Assembly (NCBI GenBank): GCA_001579985.1
Contig: LRSR01013907.1
Coordinates: forward strand, 1-30,751
Direction of reading: 5' to 3'
Length of the DNA: 30,751 bases
Source of the DNA: Hypsibius dujardini
Taxonomy: Eukaryota > Tardigrada > Eutardigrada > Parachela > Hypsibiidae
Every line of letters starts with the position of its first letter. Position 1 is the first letter of the stretch. Made by a program: the position numbers and the translations under genes. Of the stretch, positions 19,639 through 30,751 are shown one piece after another. The notes below the pieces were generated by a model. That model saw nothing but the letters and a program-made list of their open reading frames with translations, was not told where the DNA came from and did no database searches.

Positions 19639-22600
19639 CTAATCTAAGAATGAACGTTTCGGAGTCAACCGTAATGAGCCAATTCGAGGCCGAGTCAACA
19701 TAAAGTTTCTTCGAAAGCAGAATGCGAACCAGAAAATGCAAATCCGCAATCACGGATGTTTCCCACGGAGGCAGTTGCAGGTGCCCGAGCTAGCAGAGAA
19801 TGTTCAATCACCCACCAAGATGGCGTGTGTGTGTAGGTGAAACGCCTGTACAACAATACCAATGAGTGAGGTCGTTAACTGGGTGAGAGTGAAAAATAGT
19901 CACCGCCGTTGTACCTCGAAACGGCAAGGAAACAGGTGCTAATGAGTAGAATGATCGCTGCACCTCCAAGACAACCTTCGAGCACGAGTTCATTTTTTTC
20001 ATCTAAACCGGGAAAAGAACACACCATGACCCGTAGATCTGGAACCACAATTCACGAAATTTGTTTTTCTGGACTATATCCATATACCCAGACAATGATT
20101 CGAGAAAAATCCGCAGATAGGTTCATTCAAGGGCGGCCATACTGAATTCCCCCACAACTGCTGCATGCTTGAAACTGTGACGATTTTCTTGACTTCCGGA
20201 TCGAATATCAAACAAGACTGAAACCAAGAAGATATTCTGGTTAGAAACTTACATTTTGAATTGGGTTTCAATGCGCCAGTTTTGTTCGTATTATAATTAA
20301 ACTAATCAAGATCCGCTAAAATCTAGCAAATTTAATGTGCCTTTAACGATTTATTTCGGATTTGGCAACCGTTCTTAAAAAAATGCCGTTTCGAATTTTC
20401 AAGCAATGGTGCCAACTGTTATTTGGGGTGAATTTCATAGAAAACCAAACGGTCATACCTTTTTATCATTCTTCAAAAAGCAAACGTAGCGACGCACAGT
20501 GGAAAGTTGTCAAATACCGAGTTATCGTGCTCGTAATTAGGAGAAAATATTTTTCCATCTTTGGCTTTGAAAAAACTAAAAAAATGTTTAGCCAATTTTT
20601 TGGAATGACGTGGAGGTCACTCGTTTCTGCTATTAAGAACGATGCTATGTGTTGGGAATCAGCGAAATTAAAAAATTTGCTTTTTAAAACGTAAAATTTA
20701 ATCTATTCATTTGCAAATATTTTGAGTAACCTTAAAGAAGTTTACGTATAATTTGTTATTGGTTTTGAGCAAGGTTATATCACATTCAGAAATGGTTACA
20801 TACGATACCTGTTCCTGTGGTAGCGATTACAACCTAGTTAGTGTATCTCAAATAACATTGGTGGGAGTGAAAATAAATGTCTTCGTTTACCGAAAGTATA
20901 TTTTTGTGAGACAGAAAAATAATTTTGATTTTGGGACGAGTGGTGCGGAAGTTATCGATTTTAGTAACCTGTAATCCTCTAAGGCTGTTTTTTCGAAATG
21001 TAACTTTTCACAGAATGCCCCTTTTACCATCCCATTAATTGGTTACTGTCTGTCCGATTTGTGTAACCAATCACTCAACATTTTGGTCAAACATTTATCA
21101 ACCAGAAAATACAAAAGATAAACAATACATCTCGTGCTCTTCAGAAAAACTGAAATACAAATAAGTGAAACTTCTTTTTCGTAGTATTTTCGCCAGGCTT
21201 CCATTACTAATGAGCATTTTTTTGATTCGCAATCCTTCCTGGAATATAATTTCATTCTCAGTTTGTGTGGTAAATTTTTAGTATTTCGGAAACTTGAGAC
21301 ATGTTTTTTCTGTGTGACATGGAGCCCAGAGTACGGTTCAGGCAAAAGTTGCAATTAGGGCAGGGTAACGGACCTTTTTCATCGGCTGAATAATAAGGGT
21401 ATTCAAAGTTTGTTTATTTTACAGCGTTTATTTCGCTATTTCAAACTCGCTAATCTCCTTGGTTTTGAAGATAAGCGAGAAAAACAGCCACGGAGCTCCT
21501 TTTCTCGGTTATGTGCTCGCTAATTGTGTGCATCTCTCTTCTGAGTGGTCCATGTGAGTTGAGATTGGCGAAGGAGACACAGCCTCATGTAAGCCAGGGG
21601 GCGTGTCCTTGTATCACCGTTGCAAGGGCGTGCAAAATCCGGGAGATCAGCGAGTTTGAAATAACGAAATAAACGTGCAAATAAGCGAACTTTGAATTCC
21701 CCTAATATTCAGATCACATTCCGAACAACGTAACAACATGCAAGGCGGCTTGAATACATAGATATCAATAATTCCCATAGAACTGCCCAAGAGATCTTCT
21801 ATTGGAACTGTTCTGCAATCTCCCATTTGTCGCCGATCGTTTAGCGGATATAATGTTTCGCCAATTTTCCGGTTTAATTTATGAATATCGAATTCTTTAA
21901 TTTTTTTACAACGTTTTTAAAACCGGGACATTTTCTTCAGTGAAAGATGTTCATATTAGTTAAATTAAAAATGTAATTCACAAATTATTTTTGAAATTTA
22001 AAGTTGAAAAATTGATCCCAAAAATTGAGCTTAAGAACCAAATCTAGTTTGCATGAAGTTCGTAATGCATCGGCATACAAGAAGAGACTGCAATCCAGTC
22101 TGCCCAATACAGGGAGACACTTAATTTCCGGACTGTTGCTTCTCAGGCTTGCTAGTAAAGCCAGTACAGTTATTACTCAAAACTAAATGCGTTTTGAAAT
22201 CTCCAACCTTGTGAAAGATTTTCAACTTTATTGTTATGAATTATCTTTGAGTTTTACTCTTTTAAAACGGCTTTCAATGACTCAAATGTTCCCGGTTTGA
22301 AAATTCACAAAGAAAATTGGAGAAAGCCAACTTGACAAAGCAAACCAGAAATTGTGGCGAATCTACTTGCCCGATTCTTTCAATAATATTCAACTGTTCG
22401 AACGTTTCGAAACGCAGTCCAGAAAATAAGTTTGTACATACTGATTTACTTGGTTGGCGATAAAATACACAGAACTCAATCTGAATTACGTACCGTGTAT
22501 TGGTTAATTTCTGGATCGATAATCTCCCCAATCGCCTGAACCGATCGTATCCCGTTGGAGTCGATTGTAACGTTCCCGGTCGGCACGGAGAAAGTCCGGT

Positions 22601-25600
22601 TCCGAAAGTAAGGAACCATTTCGAAGCCATCTAGTACGCGACCGAATTTTTCGTATGTGGCGTTTAGTACCTGCAGTAATAGGATGTCCCAATTAAGTTA
22701 AGGAAATTAGTTTATGCCTAAACGCCGGCTCTTCCTTGGTGCTAACCTGGCTGAAAATATGATACATCTCGTATGCTGTGTAAACAAACGTTGGAACCTG
22801 CAATTATATATGATTTATTCAAAAACAAAATTGCTAGTCTTTTTCTAAATGTTGGACGACGAGCGATAAACTGAATTATAACAGATTGAAACTGAGATTT
22901 CTGTTTTCAACCCTCTGATTTAACAAAGTCATTTAGTTATCCATTGGCGCATTGCGGAAACAAATTCACCGTCTATTTTTCCTTCTTGACTATTCAAACT
23001 TTTCAGAAATATTAGGATACAGACCTGTGTTCCAACGCCTCTTGAATCTTACAACAAAATTTGATCTTAATTTCGTTGAAATCACGTTGAAATTGACTCA
23101 AAGAAAAATCGAAAGTTTATATATGGCTGGTTTTGCGTGTGAAAACATCAACTTTTTGCTCATCCCAATCCAAAACTCTCCGCTCCTACCGAAGCATTTT
23201 CAAGTCGAAAATGGGCAAACGCAACGCCGTCCTTAGCGCTGCAATTCCATAAAAAAATAGGGAAATTAAATCAAACAATTCTTATGAGAAAAGAAGGTTT
23301 TAGATTAGTGGTACAGCAATACTCTTGTTTTTTGAACAATGACGTACAACGAGAGGGCCCTTTGGTCGGAACCTTCCCTTTTTCGTTCTCACGAAAATGC
23401 CCTATCTACTGATGTACCGCGGCAAGGATTTCATTGAGATTAGGTTTGATAGCACACAATTGGGTAACGGGAACAAGAATGGAAGTTCTTCCTCTAGCAA
23501 ATAAAACTTCCAAGTCGAGGTTTCTTCCATCAAATTCCAGCGGAAATATCTCGATTAAAGTATCAGATGGTGCAGATTCTCAAGGTAATTTTCGCAATTG
23601 TTTCGAATAGGGAGATATGAAAAGATAATTTTTAAATTATAACTGAAGATTACACACATGAGAGCACTGCACGCACAAGGGTAGGTCATTTGTTTATGTT
23701 TTTGCAATTGCGCTTTGGACTTCCACTTCTGGTCAGCTGTTGGCCGACCTGGCTCAAACTTTTTACAGCAACAAATAAATGGTGCCCTTTTCTTCCTCAG
23801 TTATTAGAATTCAGAATTCAGATTTTCCTCAGCTCTAAGTGTTTAGAAATGGACGGCCAGTCATTTCAGAATGCGCCTCGTACGTGATATTTCTCTAAAT
23901 CTGTTGTTTTGAGGACCCATTACTTACCGACCTGCAGCTCCCTTAGTAGTGTTCCAAAAAATTCCTTTTTTTGTATTGAATAGCGCAAATAAATCCCTAC
24001 AACTTAGCGTTTCACATTGATTTTCGGAAAAAATGTCAAGCTGGGTGCTTTATAAATAAATCCGCGATATACATCGGTAGGAGAATCTTTGATTTTTTCA
24101 TTTTGGAAAGCCGACACTTTACATAGGGCGGAGTCTGCTGACCTGATCTTTAGGATAAGCTTGTTGGTACGTGTTTTGCGCAGCGTTTAGTAATCTTTTC
24201 TGGAGTAAGTTGTTGATAGGTCTGCCCTGGTACGGCGACAGAAGGCTGATGATAATGGGACGTATTCTAGTCCTGTTACTGATCCAGTTCTGCAAAAAGA
24301 TTTCATATAGACTGCATATTTGAATTACAGGAAAACTAGAAAAAAACCTGAAGAAACGAAGAAGGGAAAACTACGAAACATCCAAACAACGAAACAGCAA
24401 AAGTAGTCTTCTTTTTTATGCAAACTGTAATATTGAAACTGAAAATTAAAAAAAATTAGTAATTCAATTTTTTCTAGTTTTCCCAATTTTGAAGTTTTAC
24501 TTTTCTCGTAATTTTTCATTTTCGTTATTTGGATTTTCGTGGTTTCCCGTTTTCGTTCGTGAATCCAAAAAACCAAAATCTAGGTTTTCGAAAAATCTTA
24601 CCGTGTTGGGGCCGACAGTCCCAGATGGAAAGATTGTCTCATCCTGGCGAGAGAGGGTCACCATGAAGAAGACATAATCACCGCCAGCCATTCCAAGTTT
24701 CTCTGCTGTTTTCTGTGAATGGGGGAGCCACTTAGTAATGGCATTCAGCTGTTTACAGACGCTCCCGGAAACTTGCTATTACCAGGGCAGCTTGGGAGGA
24801 CTCCTCCGAGCCAAACAGGAATACGACTGAAATACACATCAGCTTATTAATTGAAGGTCGATCGAGTGGCTCACCACGTTATCCCTTGATATGATTCAAT
24901 TCCTTCCCCTTTCCTTAATACTGCGAGTTTTTGAGCCAAAAAATTGGGCCAACCGTTATTAAAAAGAACTTTCGATCCTCTTTGAATTCTTGGTAGAAGA
25001 TTTGCGAAACGTCCGCTTTTTCTGGTCTTTTTTTGGAGACTGCAGAGTACTAAAGCCACCGCGATGTCCCAGTTTTGCCTTCAGACATTGTGTGATTTTC
25101 AGTTATCAAATTCAGATTGATTGTGCTTTATGTTTCAGTCTTATTTATTATGCGGCTTGAAAATACCAAGAATTATTTTTGACAGAAGTTCCAAGTTGCA
25201 AAAGCACTGAAAGATCCCAATTTCGATCACTCAACTTCCCAATCCCAATTTAATATTAGATTTGGTTGCGCTATGTCAAAATCTAAAAACAATTTTATTG
25301 AGCAAGTGTAGGAAAAGAAAGAAATGTCATTGTATTTTGGCTTGAGGAGGAAAGGCTCCACGTTTTTTTGAAATGGCGAATATAAACTAAAGAATTACCG
25401 AAACTTGAGTAGTTTTTCGAATTGAATTAACGACTTCATTTGCAGGAACGTATACCATCCCCAATCTTACAAAACGTGGTTCGACCATTTAATCATTTGA
25501 GGGATTTTTTTAAAAACCATCCAGCTAAGCTAGGGATAGGGCATTCTTTAGGCTATCTAATAAAGTTTTTTGAAAATATTCGCAGCAATAATGCGGGATC

Positions 25601-27583
25601 TGCGGGTCGGCGCGTACCTGCACCTCAAAAGAAATACTTTGCGAAAAACGAGTTTTAAGTTTCCGCTTGATTTTCTTCTGGTCGATTTGTTTCAGACGCA
25701 AGCGTATTCATTTAAAAAAATTTAAAAGTTACGTTTTTTGACACCACCAAATCCACAATGTAATTTGAAATCGATTGGCAAGAACTGAAATTTGGTTGGA
25801 TGTCAAGGGGCGAAGTCATAAGTCACAATCTTGAATTGGAGTGAAATCATGAAATGCACGCTGCTGATCTGAGCAACAGGATAACTTTTTTTCTCTACTC
25901 TATTTTTTGGTGTCCGAGTTTTTTGCTGAATGATAGCGTCAAAAACAGAAATCTCAGATTTCGATCCATTATTCAGTTTTTCAATTGCCGTTCAAAAGTG
26001 GAGAAAACGGCCAACTGGGTATGTGTGGTTTTTAAAGAAGTCCCGCCGTTCGATATTTGAACTTTTCAATTACCTCGGGCGACGTGGGTAATGGTCCGCA
26101 AAGTCTTCTCTGCCTCCAAGTCGCCGGAATACTGGTGGTCATAGTAATGGATGTCCTTGTGCGCCGGTGTGGAGCCGGCGAACCAGTCGAGGAACGTCAG
26201 TCGCACCACCCGCCCGAGACGCTCGATCACGATGGAATCACGATGGACCATCCCAGCGATTGCACTCCAACGATTCTCTCGGAAGAGCACGAGGCAGAAA
26301 TCCATTATGGCCGACACCGTGTAGATGGACACGCTAAAGTGCTGCGGATTCGGCAACCCGTCATCACCACTGCCAGAACTATACACGGAAAGATATACTG
26401 CTGTAGTGGGATTGTAATATAGTGTAATTTTGTGGTAATTTTCGATATTTTGAGAGACACATCTATCTCTCCTCCTGCCGCTTTGGAAGTCGGAATACAC
26501 CAATTTTCCTCTTCCTATACCGCAAATTAAATTTATCAACTAATTTCTGCTGACCAGTTATTTTTTCTACATATGGAATATTTTGCGGGGGAAACTGGAG
26601 GGTTGATGTGGCCTTGCCAGGTCGACATTTCATCGATAGAGTTTTAGGCATGTTGATGGGTCTGCACTGAATTAATAATATTTGTCATGGAACTCTTGTT
26701 GTTAAGGGATGTAAATATATCATGTATGAGAAAGAATAGGGAATGAGGCCAACCTGCACGCGTGCAACATCCGAAATTCTGTAAATACACCATGTATTGA
26801 TTAGATAGTAACGTATAATAATCTTCCTGGGTACGTTTGTGTGGGTGTAGCGTAAAAGAAAAGGCTAGCTGACCTCTGGTGAACTTTAATGCAGGAACAT
26901 GCTCCCGAGAACCTTTAAAGGCACAATTCTTTTGGTGATGTTGTGTGTGAGCAGTTGATGGAGCCAATGGGGTTTTTTAATATGAAGTTTTATCTTAGTT
27001 TAGTGTTTAATATATTGCAATTGACAAGATTGATTTTAATGGAAGCTTTTTAATATACATACTAAAATGAATACGACGAAAAACAATAGATAATTTATAT
27101 TAAAAACCAAAAAATGTTATTTTAAAATAAAAGCCAAAAACACGTAGGGTTTCTAAGCCTATTAATATTTGAAAAAAATAATTGGGCCTGAGCCAGAAAT
27201 CACTCACAAGGGGACAAGAGGGCAAGGCCGTCGGAGACGGCGGAGTATTCGTAGTAGAATCGCGCCACAAAATTCTCAACATCATCCACCAACAGCGGCA
27301 CTTGGGGCCGCGCTTTGTTCACCAAGTAAGTGTGGGAAAAATGGAAGATGTGTCCGTACAGCCGACGAAGGTCCTCCATTGCGACGTCGATTCCCGGTCC
27401 CTGCATCTGCTGCGAATCAAAGTTGGTGGTGTTTGCCTCGGGAACAAAGATAATTGTGGTCGCTAAATTGATCCGCGGACGTTCTTTCAGGGCGGCTCCA
27501 AAACTGAAGAAGTCAGTAAAATACACCAGCCACATGGCCAAAGCAAAACGATTCCCACAATTATACAGATAGAAGAACAACAT
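19639..27583 (-). CDS. ANF-receptor-domain single-pass receptor, NPR-C-like
   Basis: Ten exons in coding order: 27208-27583, 26074-26400, 24783-24826, 24602-24712, 24143-24289, 22747-22797, 22494-22670, 20088-20217, 19915-20038 and (tentative) 19639-19708. All phases fit and total 518 residues; human NPR-C has 541. The start has a hydrophobic signal segment (MLFFYLYNCG onward). The ligand-binding fold is supported by QMQGPGIDVAMEDL, SSGSGDDGLPNPQHF, VVFLFGSEESSQAAL, GGDYVFFM, VPTFVYTAYEMYHIFSQ and LNATYEKFGRVLDG. WPPLNEPICGFF marks the juxtamembrane part, and residues 476-494 form one membrane span. The final exon gives a basic tail of 23 residues. NPR-C-type receptors bind peptide hormones and clear them or signal through short tails. 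The usual GPGC cysteine segment is replaced by a Cys-free stretch. The first nine exons are well supported; the 49-bp intron at 20039-20087 is very short. Confidence 0.82.
21386..21712. mobile_element. MITE in receptor intron 7
   Basis: The ends are inverted copies of about 70 bases: the left arm runs from CTGAATA at 21386 through CAAACTCGCTAATCTCC near 21457, and the right arm from GGAGATCAGCGAGTTTGAAA to TATTCAG at 21712. The match is imperfect but clear. The interior has no coding frame. TA dinucleotides near both ends would allow a TA target duplication, but the exact edges are uncertain. It sits in the 2.3-kb intron between the seventh and eighth receptor exons. Confidence 0.78.
22870..22955 (+). 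repeat. dispersed repeat, copy 1 (receptor intron)
   Basis: Contains GAAACTGAGATTTCTGTTTTC and, later, CCATTGGCGCATTGC. Related blocks occur at 27736-27810 in the same orientation and, inverted, at 29455-29555. Confidence 0.45.
25585..25690 (+). repeat. second dispersed repeat, copy 1 (receptor intron)
   Basis: Shares GGGATCT, TCGGCG and the block AAGTTTCCGCTTGATTTTCT, in the same order, with 28985-29075. The two are diverged. Confidence 0.4.
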
Positions 27584-27946
27584 TCCTGTCTCGAGGAAAT
27601 AGATAGAGATCAGATATTTACTAAATTAAGAAAGCTGACCGTTAAGCAACCATAACGCCGCACAAATTGACGGGATGCATTTAAAAGTCACCCAGCCAGC
27701 CTTTTTCTAGATTTTGAGGGGCATGAGAAAAAATTGAAAGACTGACTAATAACTGAGATTTCCGTTTTCAACCATATAACTGAGCAAATGATTGAGCCGT
27801 TCAGGTTATATCGCATAAATAATTTGGAAATCCAGAAAATGGAAAATCCACTAATGCTAGAGTGCTCCCGTTGCTGGAAACGCAGCAATCGCGTGTTTTC
27901 TTCCGATTTGTGAGTGAGCTATAGCTCCGCCCCTAGCCCCCTAGCC

Positions 27947-28088
27947 AAAGGAGGGCAGGTGGGTGGTCTGGACCCTTGATTACTCACCAGTAAAATAAGT
28001 CCCGCCCTCCAGTAAAATTTGATTATCTGGGTAGGCGGGTGGTCAAAAAAGGCCATTTTTAATTACGTAATATGTGCATGGCGCCTAA
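27947..28088 (+). mobile_element. TIR element, left-truncated copy
   Basis: Nearly identical to the right-hand 140 bases of the complete copy at 29162-29330, starting at AAAGGAGGGCAGGTGGGTGG and ending with the terminal repeat ATGGCGCCTA. The left terminal repeat is absent; a short CCCCTAG duplication precedes the break. Confidence 0.85.
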
Positions 28089-29161
28089 GAGAACGCACAC
28101 ACTATCACAGCGTGACACCCGACCTATACCGCTATTAAGCAACAGGATACAAGCTGAGTTATTCCTGTAACCCGTTGTCCACATACTCTATACAGTATTA
28201 CTTTTTCATATCACGGCACACAGCAGAGCGATATTAAAGGTTGGGAAGGGACAAACATTTCCGAATTAATGGTTCACAATAAGTCCAGTTGTTGGTTAAA
28301 TGACGTAGACGTTGTCCACAGAAAATAGGCTTAAGGGAAATTCGCCGCTTTGGAGACTCCTCTGGAGACTCATTTCAAAATTTTGAACGAGAACATTTTT
28401 CCAGTCAACTTGATTTTGGGCTTTGTTAGCAGCCATTTAGAATCCTCGCACTGGATTTCGAAAGATATTGTACCACAACTGGCATTCAGAAGTTTTCAGA
28501 TGTGAGCTTCGAATTTGAGATGGAATGAAATTTTTTAAGGGTTCTCGTCTCAGAACTGTTCAATGCCGGTTGCGATATAAATCGTTTACAATGCAATGTG
28601 AAGATTCCAAATAACCACTGAGAATGATGAATTGTGAAATTGAGTCCGTACGGAATCCACCCATTGCTCCACAATACGGTTCGTCTTTGCATTCAGGAGG
28701 TCACAACTACAAGAGCAAACGTACTAACAGTTATAAAAAACAACAGTTTTTGACACCTAACGGGTCGAGATTTCAATTTAAAACTGATTCAGAAATTATC
28801 AGCAGAAACATTTGACCAGTAAGGGGACAGAGCTGTGGGTGACTTTCGAACTGAACCGGAAACTCGGCCCATAGCTCCACGCTCTTCCTTCCAAAAATAC
28901 TTCTGGTAATGACAATCGATTTGAAATTAAACTATGGAAAAAATAACGTCGGGATAAAAAAATCCGGAATTTTTCTGAACGCTAGTGGGGGATCTTTAGA
29001 TCGGCGAGCAAGGTGTCTTCATACCAACATTTTTCAAAAAAAGCCGCTTCTAAGTTTCCGCTGGATTTTCTTCGAAAGAAATGAATTCTGAGTACTAAAC
29101 AGTTGTACAAATAATATGCTTTGAAAACCTCTGACCACAAATTCACTTTGAATCAGTTGGT

Positions 29162-29330
29162 TAGGCGCCATCCACATATTACGTAATCAAAGGAGGGCAG
29201 GTGGGTGGTCTGGACCCTTGATTACTCACCAGTAAAATAAGCCCCGCCCTCCAGAAAAATTTGATTATCTGGGTAGGCGGGTGGTCGAAAAAGGCCATTT
29301 TTTAATTACGTAATATGTGCATGGCGCCTA
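29162..29330 (+). mobile_element. 169-bp TIR element, complete copy
   Basis: Begins TAGGCGCCAT and ends ATGGCGCCTA. The terminal inverted repeats extend about 26 bases through CACATATTACGTAAT with one mismatch. TA lies at both outer ends, either as target duplication or as the last bases of the repeat. There is no coding frame, so it is non-autonomous. Confidence 0.88.
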
Positions 29331-30016
29331 AAAGCAGAAATTTATTTCGAGGTTAGGGGGCGGATCTACTGTTCCCGCCGAACCGGAGGGAAACATACAC
29401 TTGCTAAGCATTCCAGTTTTACTGGATTTTTTCCGAAACATTTCTAAATCATTTAAGCGATGCACCAATTGCTAGCTACATGAATTTGCTAAAACATAGG
29501 GTTGAAAACGGAAATTGTCTTTGGTCAGTCTTGCCGAAAAAACTGGCTTAGACATGCTGCGTTCCAGACCTGAAAATCGTTTCCTGTGAGACTTACATAT
29601 GCTCTGGCTGTAATGAGCTTTGATCGAGACGGGGGACTATAGCTGGGACGGCGGCAGTGGATGTTCTCATTAATAACTGATGACGATGATTGTATTAAAT
29701 ATAATTAATCAAGAACCCTTTTACAGGCGGAGTATCCAGCTGAACATGTCTTAAAAGCCGATTGTGCACCGCTATGCCATCTATCGGGACGGGGGACCGA
29801 CAAACGAAATCATTTGCAGTTTCCAGCAACAGCGGATTTTTCCGGCAGGAAAGCACGCCCACTGGATTTTTGAAAATCCGATCCAAATGTTTTTGATTTT
29901 TTTAAATGCTAGCAGAGAAACAATGTTTTCATTCGTTTTTGTCTGGGGTGACGGTTACTTTTCGGTTTTGATGGGATGGATGAAATGTGTCCGTAAATGT
30001 GCTGTGCTGTGTCATT

Positions 30017-30751
30017 TCTTTGGACCGAACAAAAGTGTCACTGCTGGGTGCGCCGCTTCTCGTTGAGGGCATACCAGACGCAGTGGATGCTAAAACAGCT
30101 ACAATTAGCCTACTGGCAAGCCGGCTAGATATCCTGCCGGAACACCAAGCGTTTTTTATCCTAAGAATTTGCCTGAGTGTGCCAAAAGTGCTTTACCTTT
30201 TGCAGTGCTCCCCAGCCTGGGTGTGCATGGACCGGCTGGAGTTGGATGACGTGTTGCGGCGTTGTGTGGGAGCCATTACCAACACTGCTATGGTGCCGGT
30301 TGTGTGGTCGTACGCATCGTTGCCCGTCGCGAGAGGTGGACTCAGGATTCGCCGTCCTAATAAATTAGCACTTTCCGCCTATTTCGTGTCGATTCACTTA
30401 ACGGAGGTACTGAGAAAAATGATTGTTACCCACATCGACGGCGACGAACAGGTGGCGGACGCCACGCTGGCCTGGTGCGCGCAAGCTGGGCGGGAGGGTA
30501 CCGCTCACCCCAAAGATTCAGAAATTATGGGACTCCTCAGTTGTGGAGATGGGATGGCGCAATGTGATGGAAACGGCGAGCGGGCGGAAAAAAGCCAGAC
30601 TACAGACTGTCTCAGAAAGGTTTGCTAACAAGTGGCTATCGGCTTTACTAATTTCTTTTGTAGCTAACTTGTTGGAAAGCAACGCTTTCCGGGTCGCTAT
30701 TGCCCTGCGTCTCGGTGCCGAGATCTGCCAGCCTCACATTTTTCAGTGCGG
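30017..30751 (+). mobile_element. non-LTR retrotransposon (LINE) fragment, reverse-transcriptase C-terminal part
   Basis: From about 30017 the frame reads SLLGAPLLVEGI, then HQAFFILRICLSVPKVLYLL and LPVARGGLRIRRPNKLALSA. These are typical of the thumb and C-terminal part of LINE reverse transcriptases (HQA..LLR.CL..K..YLLR and LP...GGLGIR). At about 30505-30514, a CCCC/AAA run, the frame shifts by one base. The shifted frame continues with IQKLWDSSVVEMGW and FRVAIALRLGAEICQPHIFQ, then runs off the right edge in frame. The polymerase core lies nowhere upstream, so this is a 5'-truncated insertion, the usual outcome of target-primed integration. The frame ending at 30628 is a by-product of the shift. 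The clade cannot be named from this part. Confidence 0.88.

Larger units (their letters stand above)
27584..30016. other. repeat-rich upstream region of the receptor gene
   Basis: Upstream of the receptor start I find only repeats: two copies of a small TIR element and diverged dispersed repeats (27736-27810, 28985-29075, and 29455-29555 inverted). It presumably holds the receptor promoter near 27584. Short open frames here have no recognised product. Confidence 0.45.

Noticed and set aside
19458-19703. Plus-strand basic open frame ending FEAEST
   Set aside because: Overlaps the tentative last receptor exon on the other strand, has no family match and no supporting neighbour exon; kept as non-coding, though not excluded.
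26057-26422. Plus-strand 121-codon open frame
   Set aside because: Antisense of the second receptor exon, which has clear family motifs and splice sites.

Overview
The window is nuclear DNA from an animal. Its genes are split by short GT-AG introns, several encode animal-specific families (p31comet, a class II DYRK kinase, a natriuretic-peptide-receptor-like protein, GPI-type Ly6 proteins), and the spacers hold small inverted-repeat transposons, CAGA microsatellites and a LINE fragment. The proteins are divergent and look invertebrate; a tardigrade or another small invertebrate would fit, but nothing here fixes the phylum. Exons were rebuilt by hand from splice signals, reading phase and family resemblance, so exon ends are inferences unless stated otherwise.

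Left third (1-8245). A p31comet/MAD2L1BP-like gene runs left off the window on the minus strand. It lies head-to-head with an HRG1/SLC48A1-like heme transporter on the plus strand (three exons), with about 460 bp between their start codons. Converging on the transporter is an eight-exon minus-strand mitochondrial dicarboxylate carrier (SLC25A10 type) whose exons join in frame to 316 residues. About 1.9 kb with no recognised gene follows.

Middle (8246-18300). A cluster of Ly6/uPAR-type ten-cysteine proteins lies on the plus strand: copy 1 with a signal-peptide exon, copy 2 with a clear GPI-type tail but no evident signal exon, and copy 3 a decayed pseudogene carrying a GC-rich tandem duplication in its intron. 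Between copies 2 and 3 sits a small single-exon gene with one double-stranded-RNA-binding domain. A minus-strand class II DYRK-like kinase follows; it keeps the catalytic residues but has DFN where DFG is expected.

Right (18300-30751). A ten-exon minus-strand gene covers 19.6-27.6 kb. It encodes a signal peptide, an ANF-receptor-type ligand-binding domain and one membrane span. I find no kinase-homology or guanylyl-cyclase exons before the next gene, so it looks like a clearance-receptor (NPR-C) type protein; its last, short exon is tentative. Upstream of it are two copies of a small TIR element and, at the right edge, a 5'-truncated and frameshifted LINE reverse-transcriptase tail.

The genes do not form one pathway. 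The most notable points are the Ly6 cluster with uniform phase-1 introns and one visible signal exon, the DFN kinase, the cyclase-less receptor, and the variety of non-autonomous inverted-repeat elements, two of them inside introns.
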